From Pseudomonas sp. MYb327 (GTDB lineage Bacteria > Pseudomonadota > Gammaproteobacteria > Pseudomonadales > Pseudomonadaceae), in assembly GCF_040438925.1 (NCBI RefSeq), contig NZ_CP159258.1, positions 2,370,001 to 2,434,000 of the forward strand: a stretch of 64,000 nt of DNA, in the 5' to 3' direction. Positions 18,081 to 27,611 of this stretch are shown here, piece after piece (position 1 is the stretch's first letter; the number at the start of each line of letters is the position of its first letter). The notes beneath the pieces were generated by a model. It saw nothing but the letters and a program-made list of their open reading frames with translations. It made no database searches and was not told where the DNA came from. Made by a program: the position numbers and the translations under genes.

Positions 18081-18147
18081 CATCGCCAGCAGGCTGGCTC
18101 CTACAAGGATTGCACTGAACCTGTAGGAGCTGGCTTGCCAGCGATGG
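18081..18147. repeat. Two REP-type palindromes head to head
   Basis: CATCGCCAGCAGGCTGGCTC followed by CCTGTAGGAGCTGGCTTGCC, directly after the aldehyde dehydrogenase stop. Same family as the element at 11848. Confidence 0.85.
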
Positions 18148-18173
18148 CGTTACCGCCAATCCAAAGCCATCCG

Positions 18174-18410
18174 CTACAACGTCCTCTGGCTATTGCCAAT
18201 GCCCTTGGCGATATCTATTCCCCAATCCATCGCCGCTTCCATGTCCAGCATGTGGGGCTGGGGATCGTGGTCCTCGTTGATGACCGAGCCATCAGGTCCG
18301 TATACGCCGATAAGCATCTTCAACGAACCGTCTTTGAGTATTTCAGCTCGGACCCTGATGCTGCATCCGTTCGACAGCGTCTCCTTGTGCTCTTCATGGC
18401 GCTCAGTCAT
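18174..18410 (-). CDS. Small conserved hypothetical protein
   Basis: A 78-residue polar, acidic protein beginning MTERHEEHKETLSNG. An upstream in-frame start at 18476 would add 22 residues without homology-like character, while the start at 18410 is preceded by GGGAGGAA. The middle (VRAEILKDGSLKMLIGVYGPDGSV) looks like a pair of beta strands. It has no signal peptide, membrane segment or known motif that I recognise, and it is oriented opposite to its neighbours. Confidence 0.6.
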   Translation of the reverse strand: MTERHEEHKETLSNGCSIRVRAEILKDGSLKMLIGVYGPDGSVINEDHDPQPHMLDMEAAMDWGIDIAKGIGNSQRTL

Positions 18411-18589
18411 TTCGGCATTCCTCCCATTGCTGGTTTTCGACCCTACTCGCCATGCTAGCTCAGCCCAGCAAAACAAGGCGTATTAACGGGACCGAAGGCT
18501 CGGCCTGACAGCGGCGAAATGCCACCTATACTACAAGCCACCGCCCTCCTGGGGTCTGCACGTCCAACAATAAAAAGCAGAGGTGGAAC

Positions 18590-20353
18590 ATGGTTTGGCA
18601 GCAAATCTACGATCCGTTTAATAACCCGGTGATATCGACCCTGATGGCCGCCGTGCCCGTGGTGGTGATGCTGGCAGCGCTGGCGTTCTTCCATGTCAAG
18701 GCGCACCTGGCGGCATTGCTCGCCCTGGCCTCGGCGTTGGTGATTGCCATTTTCGCCTTCGGCATGCCCGCCAACATGGCCGGTTCGGCAGCGTTGTACG
18801 GTGCCGCCAACGGTTTACTGCCGATTGGCTGGATCGTTCTGAACATCATTTTCCTGCACCGTCTGACCACCGAAAACGGTTCGTTCAAAGTGCTCCAGGA
18901 CTCGCTGGCGCGGATCACCGACGACAGGCGCCTGCAATTGCTGCTGATTGCCTTCTGCTTCGGTGCGTTCTTCGAAGGGGCCGCCGGATTCGGTACGCCG
19001 GTGGCGGTGACCGGGGCGATTCTGATCGGTTTGGGCTTCTCTCCGCTGGCCGCCTCGGGCCTGGCGTTGATCGCGAATACCGCGCCTGTGGCGTTCGGCG
19101 CTCTGGGCACACCCATCATCACCCTGGCCAAAGTCACCGGCCTGGATGAGATGGAACTGTCGATGATGGTCGGCCGGCAACTGCCGTTCTTCTCGGTGAT
19201 CGTGCCGTTCTGGCTGATCTGGGCCTTCGCCGGGTGGCGCAAGATGCTGGAAATCTGGCCGGCGATTCTGGTGGCGGGGGTCAGTTTTGCCATTCCTCAA
19301 TTCCTCGTTTCCAACTATCACGGGCCGATGTTGGTAGACGTGATCGCGGCGCTGATCTCCATGGCCTGTCTGACCGGGTTCCTCAAGGTCTGGAAACCGG
19401 CCACCGTGCACACGTCCGCTGCACTGACCGGGCGGGTCGATAACTCGAAAATCGATGAAGAGCACAGCCAGAAGCCGACAGCGACGGCAGCCTTCGCCAG
19501 CGACAACCGCTCCGCCGTGATGCGTGCGTGGATGCCATGGATCATTCTCACCGTCTTCGTGTTCGCCTGGGGCACCCAAGGCTTCAAAAATATGTTCGAC
19601 ACCCGCCCGGCAATCGATCCGGCCACCAGTTCGGCCAAACTCGATCCTCAGGGCAAGCCGTTGCGCGAAGCCAACCCGATCTTCGCCCCGGTCCTGACTT
19701 TCACCACGATTCACCAGCAAATCGAGAAGGTGCCGCCGGTGGTGCCTGCGCCTAAAACCGAAGATGCGGTGTACAAATTCACCTGGTTCACCGCCACCGG
19801 TAGCGGCATCCTGCTGGCAGCCATTGTCGGTGGCTTGCTGATGGGCTATTCCATTCCACAACTCATCTCTCAGTACGTGCGAACGCTGTGGGTGGTGCGT
19901 TATTCATTGATCACCATTACCGCCATGCTCGCCCTGGGTTTCCTCACGCGCTATTCGGGGCTGGACGCCACCATGGGGCTCGCGTTTGCGGCGACGGGCA
20001 TTTTCTACCCCATGTTCGGCACCCTGCTCGGCTGGCTCGGCGTGGCACTGACCGGCTCGGACACCGCGTCCAACGTGCTGTTCGGCGGATTGCAAAAAGT
20101 CACCGCCGAACAGTTGGGGCTCAGCCCAGTGTTGATGGCCGCCGCCAATAGCTCTGGTGGGGTCATGGGCAAAATGGTCGATGCCCAGTCGATTGTGGTG
20201 GCTTCCACCGCAACTCGCTGGTACGGCCACGAAGGGGAAATCCTGCGCTACGTGTTCTTCCACTCGATCATCCTGGCCATCCTGGTCGGTGGGCTGGTGA
20301 CGTTGCAGGCCTACGTCGCGCCGTTCAGTTCAATGGTGGTAGGCGGACATTGA
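18590..20353 (+). CDS. L-lactate/glycolate permease (LldP/GlcA family)
   Basis: A 587-residue inner-membrane carrier of the lactate permease family, with hallmark segments FGAFFEGAAGFGTPVAVTGA, LPFFSVIVPFWLIW and, near the end, GSDTASNVLFGGLQKVTAEQLG and SGGVMGKMVDAQSIVVA. About a dozen hydrophobic stretches are interrupted by a central hydrophilic loop (about 275-385). It precedes glcDEF on the same strand and is probably the glycolate (and lactate) importer for that pathway, so either name lldP or glcA could apply. A terminator follows it, which suggests its own unit. Confidence 0.93.
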   Translation: MVWQQIYDPFNNPVISTLMAAVPVVVMLAALAFFHVKAHLAALLALASALVIAIFAFGMPANMAGSAALYGAANGLLPIGWIVLNIIFLHRLTTENGSFKVLQDSLARITDDRRLQLLLIAFCFGAFFEGAAGFGTPVAVTGAILIGLGFSPLAASGLALIANTAPVAFGALGTPIITLAKVTGLDEMELSMMVGRQLPFFSVIVPFWLIWAFAGWRKMLEIWPAILVAGVSFAIPQFLVSNYHGPMLVDVIAALISMACLTGFLKVWKPATVHTSAALTGRVDNSKIDEEHSQKPTATAAFASDNRSAVMRAWMPWIILTVFVFAWGTQGFKNMFDTRPAIDPATSSAKLDPQGKPLREANPIFAPVLTFTTIHQQIEKVPPVVPAPKTEDAVYKFTWFTATGSGILLAAIVGGLLMGYSIPQLISQYVRTLWVVRYSLITITAMLALGFLTRYSGLDATMGLAFAATGIFYPMFGTLLGWLGVALTGSDTASNVLFGGLQKVTAEQLGLSPVLMAAANSSGGVMGKMVDAQSIVVASTATRWYGHEGEILRYVFFHSIILAILVGGLVTLQAYVAPFSSMVVGGH

Positions 20354-20391
20354 ATCGACAGCGTAGGTACATCGCCCCGTAATCTGATCCG

Positions 20392-20426
20392 CGCCCGGAT
20401 GGTTTCCCCATTCGGGCGTTTTCTTT
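20392..20426 (+). terminator. Rho-independent terminator after the permease
   Basis: CGCCCG (20392-20397) pairs with CGGGCG (20413-20418), followed by TTTTCTTT. It lies 38 bp after the permease stop and separates it from glcD. Confidence 0.75.
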
Positions 20427-20575
20427 CAAATGAGCCCGACGCAGAATTTATTGAATAAAAACCCGCGTTGTCCGGACAAACAAGGCATAGACAGCCGCAC
20501 GTTGCAGGCCAATGATGAAAAGCAGTCGAACCCGGAAACAGACCTCACAAAACAACAAACGAGGGTCGTGCGCCG

Positions 20576-22075
20576 ATGAACATTCTCTACGATGAACGCG
20601 TTGATGGCGCCCTGCCTGACGTCGACAAAAATGCGCTGATACAGGCCCTGCAAACGCAGATGCCGGAGCTGGAGATCCTGCACCAGCAAGAAGAACTCAA
20701 GCCGTACGAATGCGATGGGCTTTCTGCGTACCGAACCACGCCAATGCTCGTGGTGCTGCCGCGCGAAATCGAGGAGGTCCAGGGCGTGTTGCGACTGTGT
20801 CACGAGCGGCAGGTCTCGGTGGTCGCCCGGGGTGCCGGAACCGGTTTGTCCGGCGGCGCCTTGCCCGTGGAAAAAGGCGTGTTGCTGGTGATGGCGCGTT
20901 TCAACCAGATTCTGCACATCGACCCCGCCTCCCGCACGGCTCGGGTTCAGCCGGGAGTGCGCAACCTGGCGATTTCTCAGGCCGCCGCCCAGTATGGCTT
21001 GTACTACGCGCCAGACCCGTCCTCGCAAATTGCCTGCTCCATCGGCGGCAACGTCGCGGAAAACGCCGGTGGCGTACATTGCCTCAAGTACGGCCTGACC
21101 GTGCACAACGTGCTCAAGGTCGACATTCTCACCGTCGACGGCGAATGCCTGAGCCTCGGTTCGAACGCCCTCGATTCGCCCGGCCTCGACTTGCTGGCGT
21201 TGTTCACCGGATCCGAGGGCATGCTCGGCGTGATCACCGAAGTCACGGTCAAACTGCTGCCCAAACCGCAGTCGGCCAAAGTGCTGTTGGCGGCATTCGA
21301 TTCCGTTGAAAAAGCCGGGCGTGCGGTCGGCGACATCATCGCTGCCGGCATCATCCCCGGTGGCCTGGAGATGATGGACAACCTGGCAATTCGCGCGGCC
21401 GAGGACTTTATCCACGCCGGCTACCCGGTAGATGCCGAGGCCATACTGCTCTGTGAACTCGATGGCGTTGAAGCCGATGTGCGTGACGATTGCAACCGCG
21501 TACGCCAGGTGCTGGAACAGGCCGGCGCCACCGAAGTGCGCCAGGCCAGGGACGAGGCCGAGCGTGTGCGCTTCTGGGCCGGGCGCAAGAATGCCTTTCC
21601 GGCGGTGGGTCGCCTGTCGCCCGACTATTACTGCATGGATGGCACCATTCCACGCCGTGAGCTGCCCGGCGTGTTGCACGCCATCGCCGAGCTGTCGGCC
21701 GAGTACGGCTTGCGGGTGGCCAACGTATTTCACGCCGGTGACGGCAACATGCACCCGCTGATTCTGTTCGACGCCAATCAACCCGGTGAACTCGACCGCG
21801 CCGAAGCCTTGGGCGGCAAGATTCTTGAGTTGTGCGTGAAAGTCGGCGGCAGCATCACTGGTGAGCACGGTGTTGGACGCGAGAAAATCAACCAGATGTG
21901 CGCGCAATTCAACAGCGATGAGCTGACGTTGTTCCATGCGGTTAAAGCTGCGTTCGACCCGAGCGGCCTGCTCAACCCCGGCAAGAACATTCCGACGCTG
22001 CACCGCTGCGCCGAGTTTGGCGCCATGCACGTTCATATGGGTCAGATGCCCTTCCCGGGACTGGAGCGTTTCTGA
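20576..22075 (+). CDS. glcD: Glycolate oxidase subunit GlcD (FAD-linked)
   Basis: A 499-residue FAD_binding_4 flavoprotein. The FAD-binding block ARGAGTGLSGGALP is near residue 84, and the family C-terminus has FHAGDGNMHPLILFD and GEHGVGREK. It is the catalytic subunit of the three-component glycolate dehydrogenase that oxidises glycolate to glyoxylate and delivers electrons to the membrane. The start is at 20576, after a run of CGAGGG. Its stop shares a base with the glcE start (TGATG), so the genes are tightly coupled. Confidence 0.96.
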   Translation: MNILYDERVDGALPDVDKNALIQALQTQMPELEILHQQEELKPYECDGLSAYRTTPMLVVLPREIEEVQGVLRLCHERQVSVVARGAGTGLSGGALPVEKGVLLVMARFNQILHIDPASRTARVQPGVRNLAISQAAAQYGLYYAPDPSSQIACSIGGNVAENAGGVHCLKYGLTVHNVLKVDILTVDGECLSLGSNALDSPGLDLLALFTGSEGMLGVITEVTVKLLPKPQSAKVLLAAFDSVEKAGRAVGDIIAAGIIPGGLEMMDNLAIRAAEDFIHAGYPVDAEAILLCELDGVEADVRDDCNRVRQVLEQAGATEVRQARDEAERVRFWAGRKNAFPAVGRLSPDYYCMDGTIPRRELPGVLHAIAELSAEYGLRVANVFHAGDGNMHPLILFDANQPGELDRAEALGGKILELCVKVGGSITGEHGVGREKINQMCAQFNSDELTLFHAVKAAFDPSGLLNPGKNIPTLHRCAEFGAMHVHMGQMPFPGLERF

Positions 22076-23139
22076 TGAACAACGAACAGGATTTCGATGA
22101 CAGCGACGCGCTGCTGGAGCAGGTCAACCAGGCATTGCAGAACGCTACGCCGCTGCGCATTCAGGGTTCCAACAGCAAGGCGTTTCTGGGACGGGTGACG
22201 GCGGGAGAAATACTCGACACACGCGTCCACCGAGGCATCGTCAGTTATGACCCGACGGAACTGGTGATCACGGCACGTTGCGGCACTCCGTTGGCCGAGC
22301 TCGCGCAAGCGCTGGAAGCCGCACACCAGATGCTGCCCTGCGAGCCGCCCGCCTTCGGTGACGCTGCCACCGTCGGCGGGATGATTGCTTGCGGGTTGTC
22401 GGGGCCGCGTCGTCCGTGGTCGGGATCGGTGCGGGATTTCGTCCTCGGTACACGGGTCATTACCGGACACGGCAAGCACCTGCGCTTCGGCGGCGAAGTC
22501 ATGAAGAACGTTGCCGGCTACGACTTGTCACGCCTGATGGCCGGCAGTTACGGCACGCTCGGGCTGGTCACCGAAGTGTCGCTCAAAGTCCTGCCCAAAC
22601 CCCGGCAATGCTTGAGCATCAGCCTCGACATGGACAGTGACCGCGCCTTGGCGCATCTGGCGCAATGGGGCCAGCAACCGTTGCCCATCAGCGCTGCATG
22701 TCACGACGGGCAGCATCTGCACCTGCGGCTGGAGGGCGGCGAAGGTTCGGTTGCCGCGGCCCATGACCGTTTGGGCGGTGAGCTGCTGGACGCTTCCTAT
22801 TGGGCTGATCTGAACGAGCAGCGCTTGAGTTTCTTCGATGAAGACCAGCCTCTTTGGCGGCTGTCCTTGCCGAACAACACACCTAAACTGTCGTTGCCCG
22901 GGCGACAACTGATCGACTGGGGTGGCGCCCAACGCTGGCTCAAGTCCGATGCCGAGGCCGGATTCATTCGCAAAGTGGTCGAAGAGGTCGGCGGGCATGT
23001 GACCTGCTACAGCCATGGTTTGATTGACAGCCCGTTCCAACCATTGCCGGCCGCGCTGATGCGCTACCACCGCAACCTCAAGCAGCAACTTGATCCACGG
23101 GGCATTTTCAACCCCGGTCGCCTGTACGCGGAGCTTTGA
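22075..23139 (+). CDS. glcE: Glycolate oxidase subunit GlcE (FAD-binding)
   Basis: A 354-residue FAD_binding_4 protein: AFGDAATVGGMIACGLSGPRRPWSG and VMKNVAGYDLSRLMAGSYG are typical GlcE signatures. It pairs with GlcD in glycolate dehydrogenase. It lies between glcD and glcF with one-base overlap and a 3-bp gap. The C-terminus (FNPGRLYAEL) is complete. Confidence 0.95.
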   Translation: MNNEQDFDDSDALLEQVNQALQNATPLRIQGSNSKAFLGRVTAGEILDTRVHRGIVSYDPTELVITARCGTPLAELAQALEAAHQMLPCEPPAFGDAATVGGMIACGLSGPRRPWSGSVRDFVLGTRVITGHGKHLRFGGEVMKNVAGYDLSRLMAGSYGTLGLVTEVSLKVLPKPRQCLSISLDMDSDRALAHLAQWGQQPLPISAACHDGQHLHLRLEGGEGSVAAAHDRLGGELLDASYWADLNEQRLSFFDEDQPLWRLSLPNNTPKLSLPGRQLIDWGGAQRWLKSDAEAGFIRKVVEEVGGHVTCYSHGLIDSPFQPLPAALMRYHRNLKQQLDPRGIFNPGRLYAEL

Positions 23140-23142
23140 GAC

Positions 23143-24360
23143 ATGCAGACCACATTGAGCGAACGTGCCCGCCAACTCCCCCGCGCCGAGGAAGCCGACA
23201 GCATCCTGCGCACCTGCGTGCACTGCGGTTTTTGCAACGCCACCTGCCCGACTTATCAATTGCTCGGTGATGAACTGGACGGCCCGCGTGGACGCATCTA
23301 CCTGATCAAACAGGTGCTGGAGGGTAACGAGGTCACGCAAAAAACCCAGCAACACCTGGACCGCTGCCTGTCGTGTCGAAACTGCGAAACCACCTGCCCT
23401 TCCGGCGTCGACTATCACAACCTGCTGGATATAGGCCGCGCGGTGGTCGATGCAGCGGTGCCGCGTCCGATCGGCCAGCGTTTGTTGCGCGAGGGATTGC
23501 GCGCCGTGGTGCCCCGTCCAGAGCTGTTCAAAAGCCTGGTCGGCAGTGGTCAGATGTTCCGGGCGTTGCTGCCGGACATGTTGCAAAGCAAGTTGCCGCG
23601 CAGTGCATCGCCGGCCAGAGCGCGCCCCACCACCCGCCATGCCCGACACGTACTGATGCTGGAAGGCTGCGTGCAACCGGGACTGTCGCCCAATACCAAC
23701 GTGGCGGCTGCGCGGGTGCTGGATCGACTCGGAATCAGCGTCACTGCGGCCCGCGAGGCCGGTTGCTGCGGAGCCGTGGATTATCATCTCGACGCTCAGG
23801 CTGCCGGCCTCGATCGTGCCCGCCACAACATCGATGCCTGGTGGCCCAGCATTGAAGAAGGCGCCGAAGCCATTGTGCAGACCGCCAGCGGCTGCGGTGC
23901 TTTTATCAAGGATTACGGGCATCTGCTCAGCAGAGATCCGGTGTATGCCGAGAAAGCCAAAACCGTCAGTGCACTGGCCCGGGACCTGGTGGAAGTGTTG
24001 CGGAACGAACCACTGGAACGACTCGGGATCCACAGTGCCCAGCGTCTGGCGTTCCATTGCCCATGCACATTGCAGCACGCGCAAAAACTCGGTGGCGCAG
24101 TGGAAACGCTGCTTGAGCGCCTGGGTTTCAACCTCACGTTCGTGCCCGACGGCCACTTGTGTTGCGGCTCGGCGGGCACTTACTCGCTGACCCAACCGGA
24201 ATTGGCCCGCCAACTGCGCGACAACAAGATGAATGCCCTGGAAAGCGGCTATCCCGAAATCATTGTCACGGCCAATATCGGCTGTCAGTCGCACCTCGAC
24301 GGGGCTGGCCGAACGCCGGTGCGGCACTGGATCGAACTGGTCGACGCCGCGTCGCACTAA
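23143..24360 (+). CDS. glcF: Glycolate oxidase iron-sulfur subunit GlcF
   Basis: A 405-residue protein with two [4Fe-4S] cluster motifs, CVHCGFCNATCP and CLSCRNCETTCP, near residues 25-90, followed by two CCG domains (GCCGAVDYHLD and CCGSAGTY) that probably hold further redox centres. It takes electrons from GlcD/GlcE into the quinone pool. Length matches the family. It overlaps nothing and is followed 22 bp later by a damaged glcG. Confidence 0.96.
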   Translation: MQTTLSERARQLPRAEEADSILRTCVHCGFCNATCPTYQLLGDELDGPRGRIYLIKQVLEGNEVTQKTQQHLDRCLSCRNCETTCPSGVDYHNLLDIGRAVVDAAVPRPIGQRLLREGLRAVVPRPELFKSLVGSGQMFRALLPDMLQSKLPRSASPARARPTTRHARHVLMLEGCVQPGLSPNTNVAAARVLDRLGISVTAAREAGCCGAVDYHLDAQAAGLDRARHNIDAWWPSIEEGAEAIVQTASGCGAFIKDYGHLLSRDPVYAEKAKTVSALARDLVEVLRNEPLERLGIHSAQRLAFHCPCTLQHAQKLGGAVETLLERLGFNLTFVPDGHLCCGSAGTYSLTQPELARQLRDNKMNALESGYPEIIVTANIGCQSHLDGAGRTPVRHWIELVDAASH

Positions 24361-24382
24361 CCCATTCCTGGAGAGTCACCCA

Positions 24383-24779
24383 ATGAAAAGCAAAGCGATC
24401 CTGAGCCAGACCGAAGTCGGAAAGATCCTTGCCGCTGCACGCACCGAAGCGCAGAACAACCAGTGGCCGGTGACCATCGTCGTAGTCGATGACGGCGGCC
24501 ACCCGCTGGCCCTTGAACGCCTTGACGGTGCTGCGCCGCGCGTACATCGCCACGGAAAAGGCCCGAACATCGGCCTTGGGCCGGCGCGAATCCAAGGGTT
24601 ATGAAGACATGGTCAACGGCGGGCGCCATGCGTTTTTGTCGGCGCCGTTGCTGACGTCCCTGGAAGGTGGCGTACCGATCATTGTCGATGGCCAGGTGAT
24701 CGGTGCGGTCGGCGTATCCGGGGTCAAGGCCGAACAGGATGCGCAAGTGGCAAAAGTCGGGGCGCAATGTCTGAAATGA
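24383..24779 (+). pseudogene. glcG: glcG (heme-degradation/DUF336-family) with a frameshift
   Basis: The first about 50 codons from ATG 24383 (MKSKAILSQTEVGKILAAAR) match GlcG, then the sequence after DGAAP loses frame and runs into HRHGKG and a stop at 24604. The second half, in the next frame, resumes the GlcG sequence (AYIATEKARTSALGRRESKGYEDMVNGG to [11 protein letters not shown], ending 24779). Compared with the family pattern CAPIxAYIA, about five bases are missing around 24534-24541. As GlcG is usually about 134 residues, the product is interrupted at roughly residue 53. This is either a real lesion or an assembly error, which raw reads would settle. Confidence 0.8.
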
Positions 24780-24855
24780 ACTTAAATTCCCTGTGAGAAG
24801 TACACACTGCGATCCCACAGGTATTGCGTTCACCCGTCGAAGAGGAAGCGCACAG

Positions 24856-25743
24856 ATGAGCCGTCTCACTGCGAAAGACTTTGCCCCGCAACTGCTGGAA
24901 CTCTACGACTATTACGCCCACGGCCTGATCAACCGGCGGGAGTTTCTCGACCGTGCGGCGTTGTTCACCCTCGGCGGTTTGACCGCCAGTGCGCTGCTGG
25001 CGTCCTTGAGCCCGAATTACGCACTTGCCGAGCAGGTCGAGTTCACCGACCCGGACATCATCGCCGAGTACATCACCTACCCCTCGCCCAAGGGCCACGG
25101 GCAGGTCCGTGCTTATCTGGTTCGCCCGGCCAAAGTCACCGGCAAGGTACCGGCTGTAGTGGTCGTGCACGAAAATCGCGGGCTCAATCCCTACATCGAG
25201 GACGTCGCGCGGCGTTTGGCCAAGGCCGGTTTCATTGCCCTCGCCCCGGATGGGTTAACCTCGCTAGGGGGCTATCCCGGCAACGACGACAAGGGCCGGG
25301 AACTACAGGCGAAGGTCGATCCCGAAAAGCTCATGAACGACTTTTTCGCTGCCATTGAATGGCTGATGAAACATGACGCCGGCAGTGGCAAAGTCGGTAT
25401 CACCGGGTTCTGCTACGGCGGCGGCGTCACCAATGCGGCGGCGGTGGCTTATCCGGAACTGGGCGCTGCCGTGTCCTTCTACGGCCGTCAGCCGGAAACC
25501 AAAGACGTCGCCCGCATCAAGGCGCCGGTGATGCTGCACTACGGCGAACTGGATACGCGCATCAACGAAGGCTGGCCAGCGTATGAGAAAGCCTTGAAAG
25601 CCGAAGGCAAGACTTATGAAGCCTTCATTTACCCAGGGGCCAATCATGGTTTCCACAATGATTCGACGCCGCGTTATGACGATGCGGCGGCGAACCTGGC
25701 CTGGGATCGGACCTTGGGGTGGTTTCGCAAGTATTTGGTTTGA
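24856..25743 (+). CDS. Dienelactone hydrolase-family protein, predicted exported (Tat-like)
   Basis: A 295-residue alpha/beta hydrolase. The nucleophile is Cys186 in GFCYGGG, as in dienelactone hydrolases, with Asp233 (GELDTR) and His264 (GANHGFHND) completing the triad. Residues 27-57 ([16 protein letters not shown] and a hydrophobic run) look like a twin-arginine signal or membrane anchor preceded by 24 residues of cytosolic-like sequence, which is the YghX-type arrangement. The start at 24856 is chosen because it matches the family; an upstream in-frame start at 24793 is unsupported. The natural substrate is unknown. Confidence 0.88.
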   Translation: MSRLTAKDFAPQLLELYDYYAHGLINRREFLDRAALFTLGGLTASALLASLSPNYALAEQVEFTDPDIIAEYITYPSPKGHGQVRAYLVRPAKVTGKVPAVVVVHENRGLNPYIEDVARRLAKAGFIALAPDGLTSLGGYPGNDDKGRELQAKVDPEKLMNDFFAAIEWLMKHDAGSGKVGITGFCYGGGVTNAAAVAYPELGAAVSFYGRQPETKDVARIKAPVMLHYGELDTRINEGWPAYEKALKAEGKTYEAFIYPGANHGFHNDSTPRYDDAAANLAWDRTLGWFRKYLV

Positions 25744-25773
25744 TCGATGGTCAACCGGCCAGCAGGGCTGGCC

Positions 25774-25839
25774 TCATCGCGAGCAGGCTCGCTCCCACAT
25801 TTACTAAAGATCCACTGTGGGCGAGCCTGCTCGCGATGG
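25774..25839. repeat. Palindromic repeat of a second REP family
   Basis: CATCGCGAGCAGGCTCGCTCCCAC (25774-25797) and its inverted copy (GTGGGCGAGCCTGCTCGCGATG) enclose a short loop, giving a long hairpin between convergent genes. The core differs from the GTAGGAGC-GGCTTGC family. Confidence 0.85.
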
Positions 25840-25858
25840 CTATTTCAAGGTTATCGCC

Positions 25859-26512
25859 CTACTTAGGTTGTGCCACAGTGCGCAGATACGGCTTCAACGT
25901 CTTGAAGCCATCCGGATATTTCTTCTTCGCATCCTCGTCCGACACCGACGTTGGAATGATCACGTCTTCCCCCGGACGCCAGTTCACCGGGGTAGCCACA
26001 GTGTGTTTGGCATTGAGTTGCAGCGAATCCAGCAGTCGCAGCACTTCATCGAAATTGCGCCCGGCGCTCATGGGGTAGATCAGCATCGCCTTGACCTTCT
26101 TGTCCGGGCCGACAATGAACACCGAACGCACGGTGGCGTTGTCCACGGCAGTGCGCGATCCGCCGCTGGCATTGGGGTGGATCATGTCGTAGAGCTTGGC
26201 CACCACAAGGTTTTCGTCGCCAATCAGTGGATAGTTGACGGCGGCGCCCTGGGTTTCCTCAATGTCACCGACCCACTTGTTGTGGTCGCTGACCGGATCG
26301 ATGCTCAGCCCTAGGACCTTGGTGTTGCGCTTGTCGAATTCCGGTTTGAGTTTGGCCAGATAACCCAGTTCTGTGGTGCAAACGGGCGTGAAATCCTTCG
26401 GATGGGAAAACAGGATGGCCCAGCCGTTGCCGATCCATTCGTGGAAGTTGAGCTTGCCTTCGGTGGTTTCGGCGGTGAAATCCGGTGCTTCGTCGCCAAT
26501 ACGGATAGACAT
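25859..26512 (-). CDS. 1-Cys peroxiredoxin (Prx6 family)
   Basis: A 217-residue peroxiredoxin, opening MSIRIGDEAPDFTAETTEG. The peroxidatic cysteine sits in HPKDFTPVCTTELG near residue 47, and there is no resolving Cys in the usual 2-Cys position. The C-terminal domain with PVNWRPGEDVIIP marks the Prx6/1-Cys group. It reduces peroxides with the help of glutathione or another thiol, in the cytoplasm. The start at 26512 has a clear AGGAG ribosome site; the upstream extension to 26683 is not supported. It is a paralogue distinct from the LsfA-type protein. Confidence 0.92.
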   Translation of the reverse strand: MSIRIGDEAPDFTAETTEGKLNFHEWIGNGWAILFSHPKDFTPVCTTELGYLAKLKPEFDKRNTKVLGLSIDPVSDHNKWVGDIEETQGAAVNYPLIGDENLVVAKLYDMIHPNASGGSRTAVDNATVRSVFIVGPDKKVKAMLIYPMSAGRNFDEVLRLLDSLQLNAKHTVATPVNWRPGEDVIIPTSVSDEDAKKKYPDGFKTLKPYLRTVAQPK

Positions 26513-26666
26513 CTTTGATCTCCTTGCAGTGATGGACAGGGACGCCGTCAGGGTGCCGACTGCAGTTCCAACGGAATGAGGAATCTGTTGACGCGAAACA
26601 GTATAGGAGAGGTTCCAAGGCACGCCGCAAACCATGACATTCACGGTGTAATCCCTTGTTTCAGCG

Positions 26667-27611
26667 CTATTCCACCAACGCAATCAGTTGGTGGCGATGG
26701 GCGTCGGTGAGCATCGGGCCGAAACCGGCACCCGCGTTTTCCGTCATGTATCGCGGGTTTCCGGTGCCCGGGATGACGCAGGTTACCGCTGAATTCGACA
26801 GCAAGAATTTGAGCGCCAGTTGTGGCCAGCTCTTGGCCCCGACTTCCGCAGCCCAGCCGGGCAACGGTTTACCTTTGAGTCGGCCAATCAGGCCGCCGCC
26901 CCCGAAGGGCCGATTACAGATCACCGCCACGCCGTTCTCGCGGCACAGAGGCAGGATGCGTTTCTCGACAGCGCGATCATCCAGGGCATAGTTGATTTGC
27001 AGAAAATCCAGCGGCTCGGCTTTCAGTACGGCCTCCACTTCTTCGTAGGCCGACGAGGTGTAATGGGTGATGCCGATGTAGCGAATGCGCCCTGCTTCCT
27101 TCCAATGCCGCAAGGTTGGCAGATGGATTTGCCAGTCCAGCAGATTGTGAATCTGCATCAAGTCGATGCGGTCGGTTTGCAACAGCTTGAACGACTGCTC
27201 CATTTGCGCGATGCCTTCTTCTCGGCCACGGGTCCAGACTTTGGTGGCCAGGAACGCCGGCGAGCGCGGCTCATGGATCGACAGCAGTTCGCCCGTGGTC
27301 TGTTCGGCGCGCCCATACATCGGCGAGCTATCAACCACCGTTCCACCCTTTTCGAACAACGCATGCAGTACCGCGGGCAATTCTCTGTAGGCGGGATCCG
27401 AAGGCGCTACATCAAAACCGCGATAGGTGCCCAACCCGACAATGGGCAGTAGCTCTTTGCTGGATGGAATAGCGCGGGTCTGCATGGTCTTGCCTCCTGT
27501 TTCGGTCGTCGACGTGGTTTGCGCCCCGGCCGGACCAAACGTGAAGACCGCCGAAACACCGGCAGCCAGCGTGAGTATTTTCCTGCGGGTGTAACCGTCA
27601 GGGTCGCTCAT
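26667..27611 (-). CDS. Aldo/keto reductase with Tat signal
   Basis: A 314-residue protein with an AKR barrel after a signal of the TRRKILTLAAGVSAV form at residues 8-22, which is a twin-arginine motif (TRRKILT) followed by a hydrophobic segment. The catalytic tetrad is visible: Asp94, Tyr99 (SSPMYGRAEQ), Lys124 (FLATKVW) and His155 (IHNLLDW). So it should reduce a carbonyl in the periplasm or membrane, with unusual export for a NADPH enzyme. The start at 27611 is fixed by the 4-base ATGA overlap with the preceding transporter stop. Its substrate is unknown. Confidence 0.87.
   Translation of the reverse strand: MSDPDGYTRRKILTLAAGVSAVFTFGPAGAQTTSTTETGGKTMQTRAIPSSKELLPIVGLGTYRGFDVAPSDPAYRELPAVLHALFEKGGTVVDSSPMYGRAEQTTGELLSIHEPRSPAFLATKVWTRGREEGIAQMEQSFKLLQTDRIDLMQIHNLLDWQIHLPTLRHWKEAGRIRYIGITHYTSSAYEEVEAVLKAEPLDFLQINYALDDRAVEKRILPLCRENGVAVICNRPFGGGGLIGRLKGKPLPGWAAEVGAKSWPQLALKFLLSNSAVTCVIPGTGNPRYMTENAGAGFGPMLTDAHRHQLIALVE

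Noticed and set aside
20426-24357. 536- and 609-residue minus-strand ORFs opposite glcD, glcE and glcF
   Set aside because: They are shadow frames of strongly matched glc genes; their translations show no known motifs.
26513-26683. N-terminal extension of the peroxiredoxin to 26683
   Set aside because: The family starts at MSIRIGDEAPDF (26512), which has an AGGAG ribosome site; the extension has no homology-like features.
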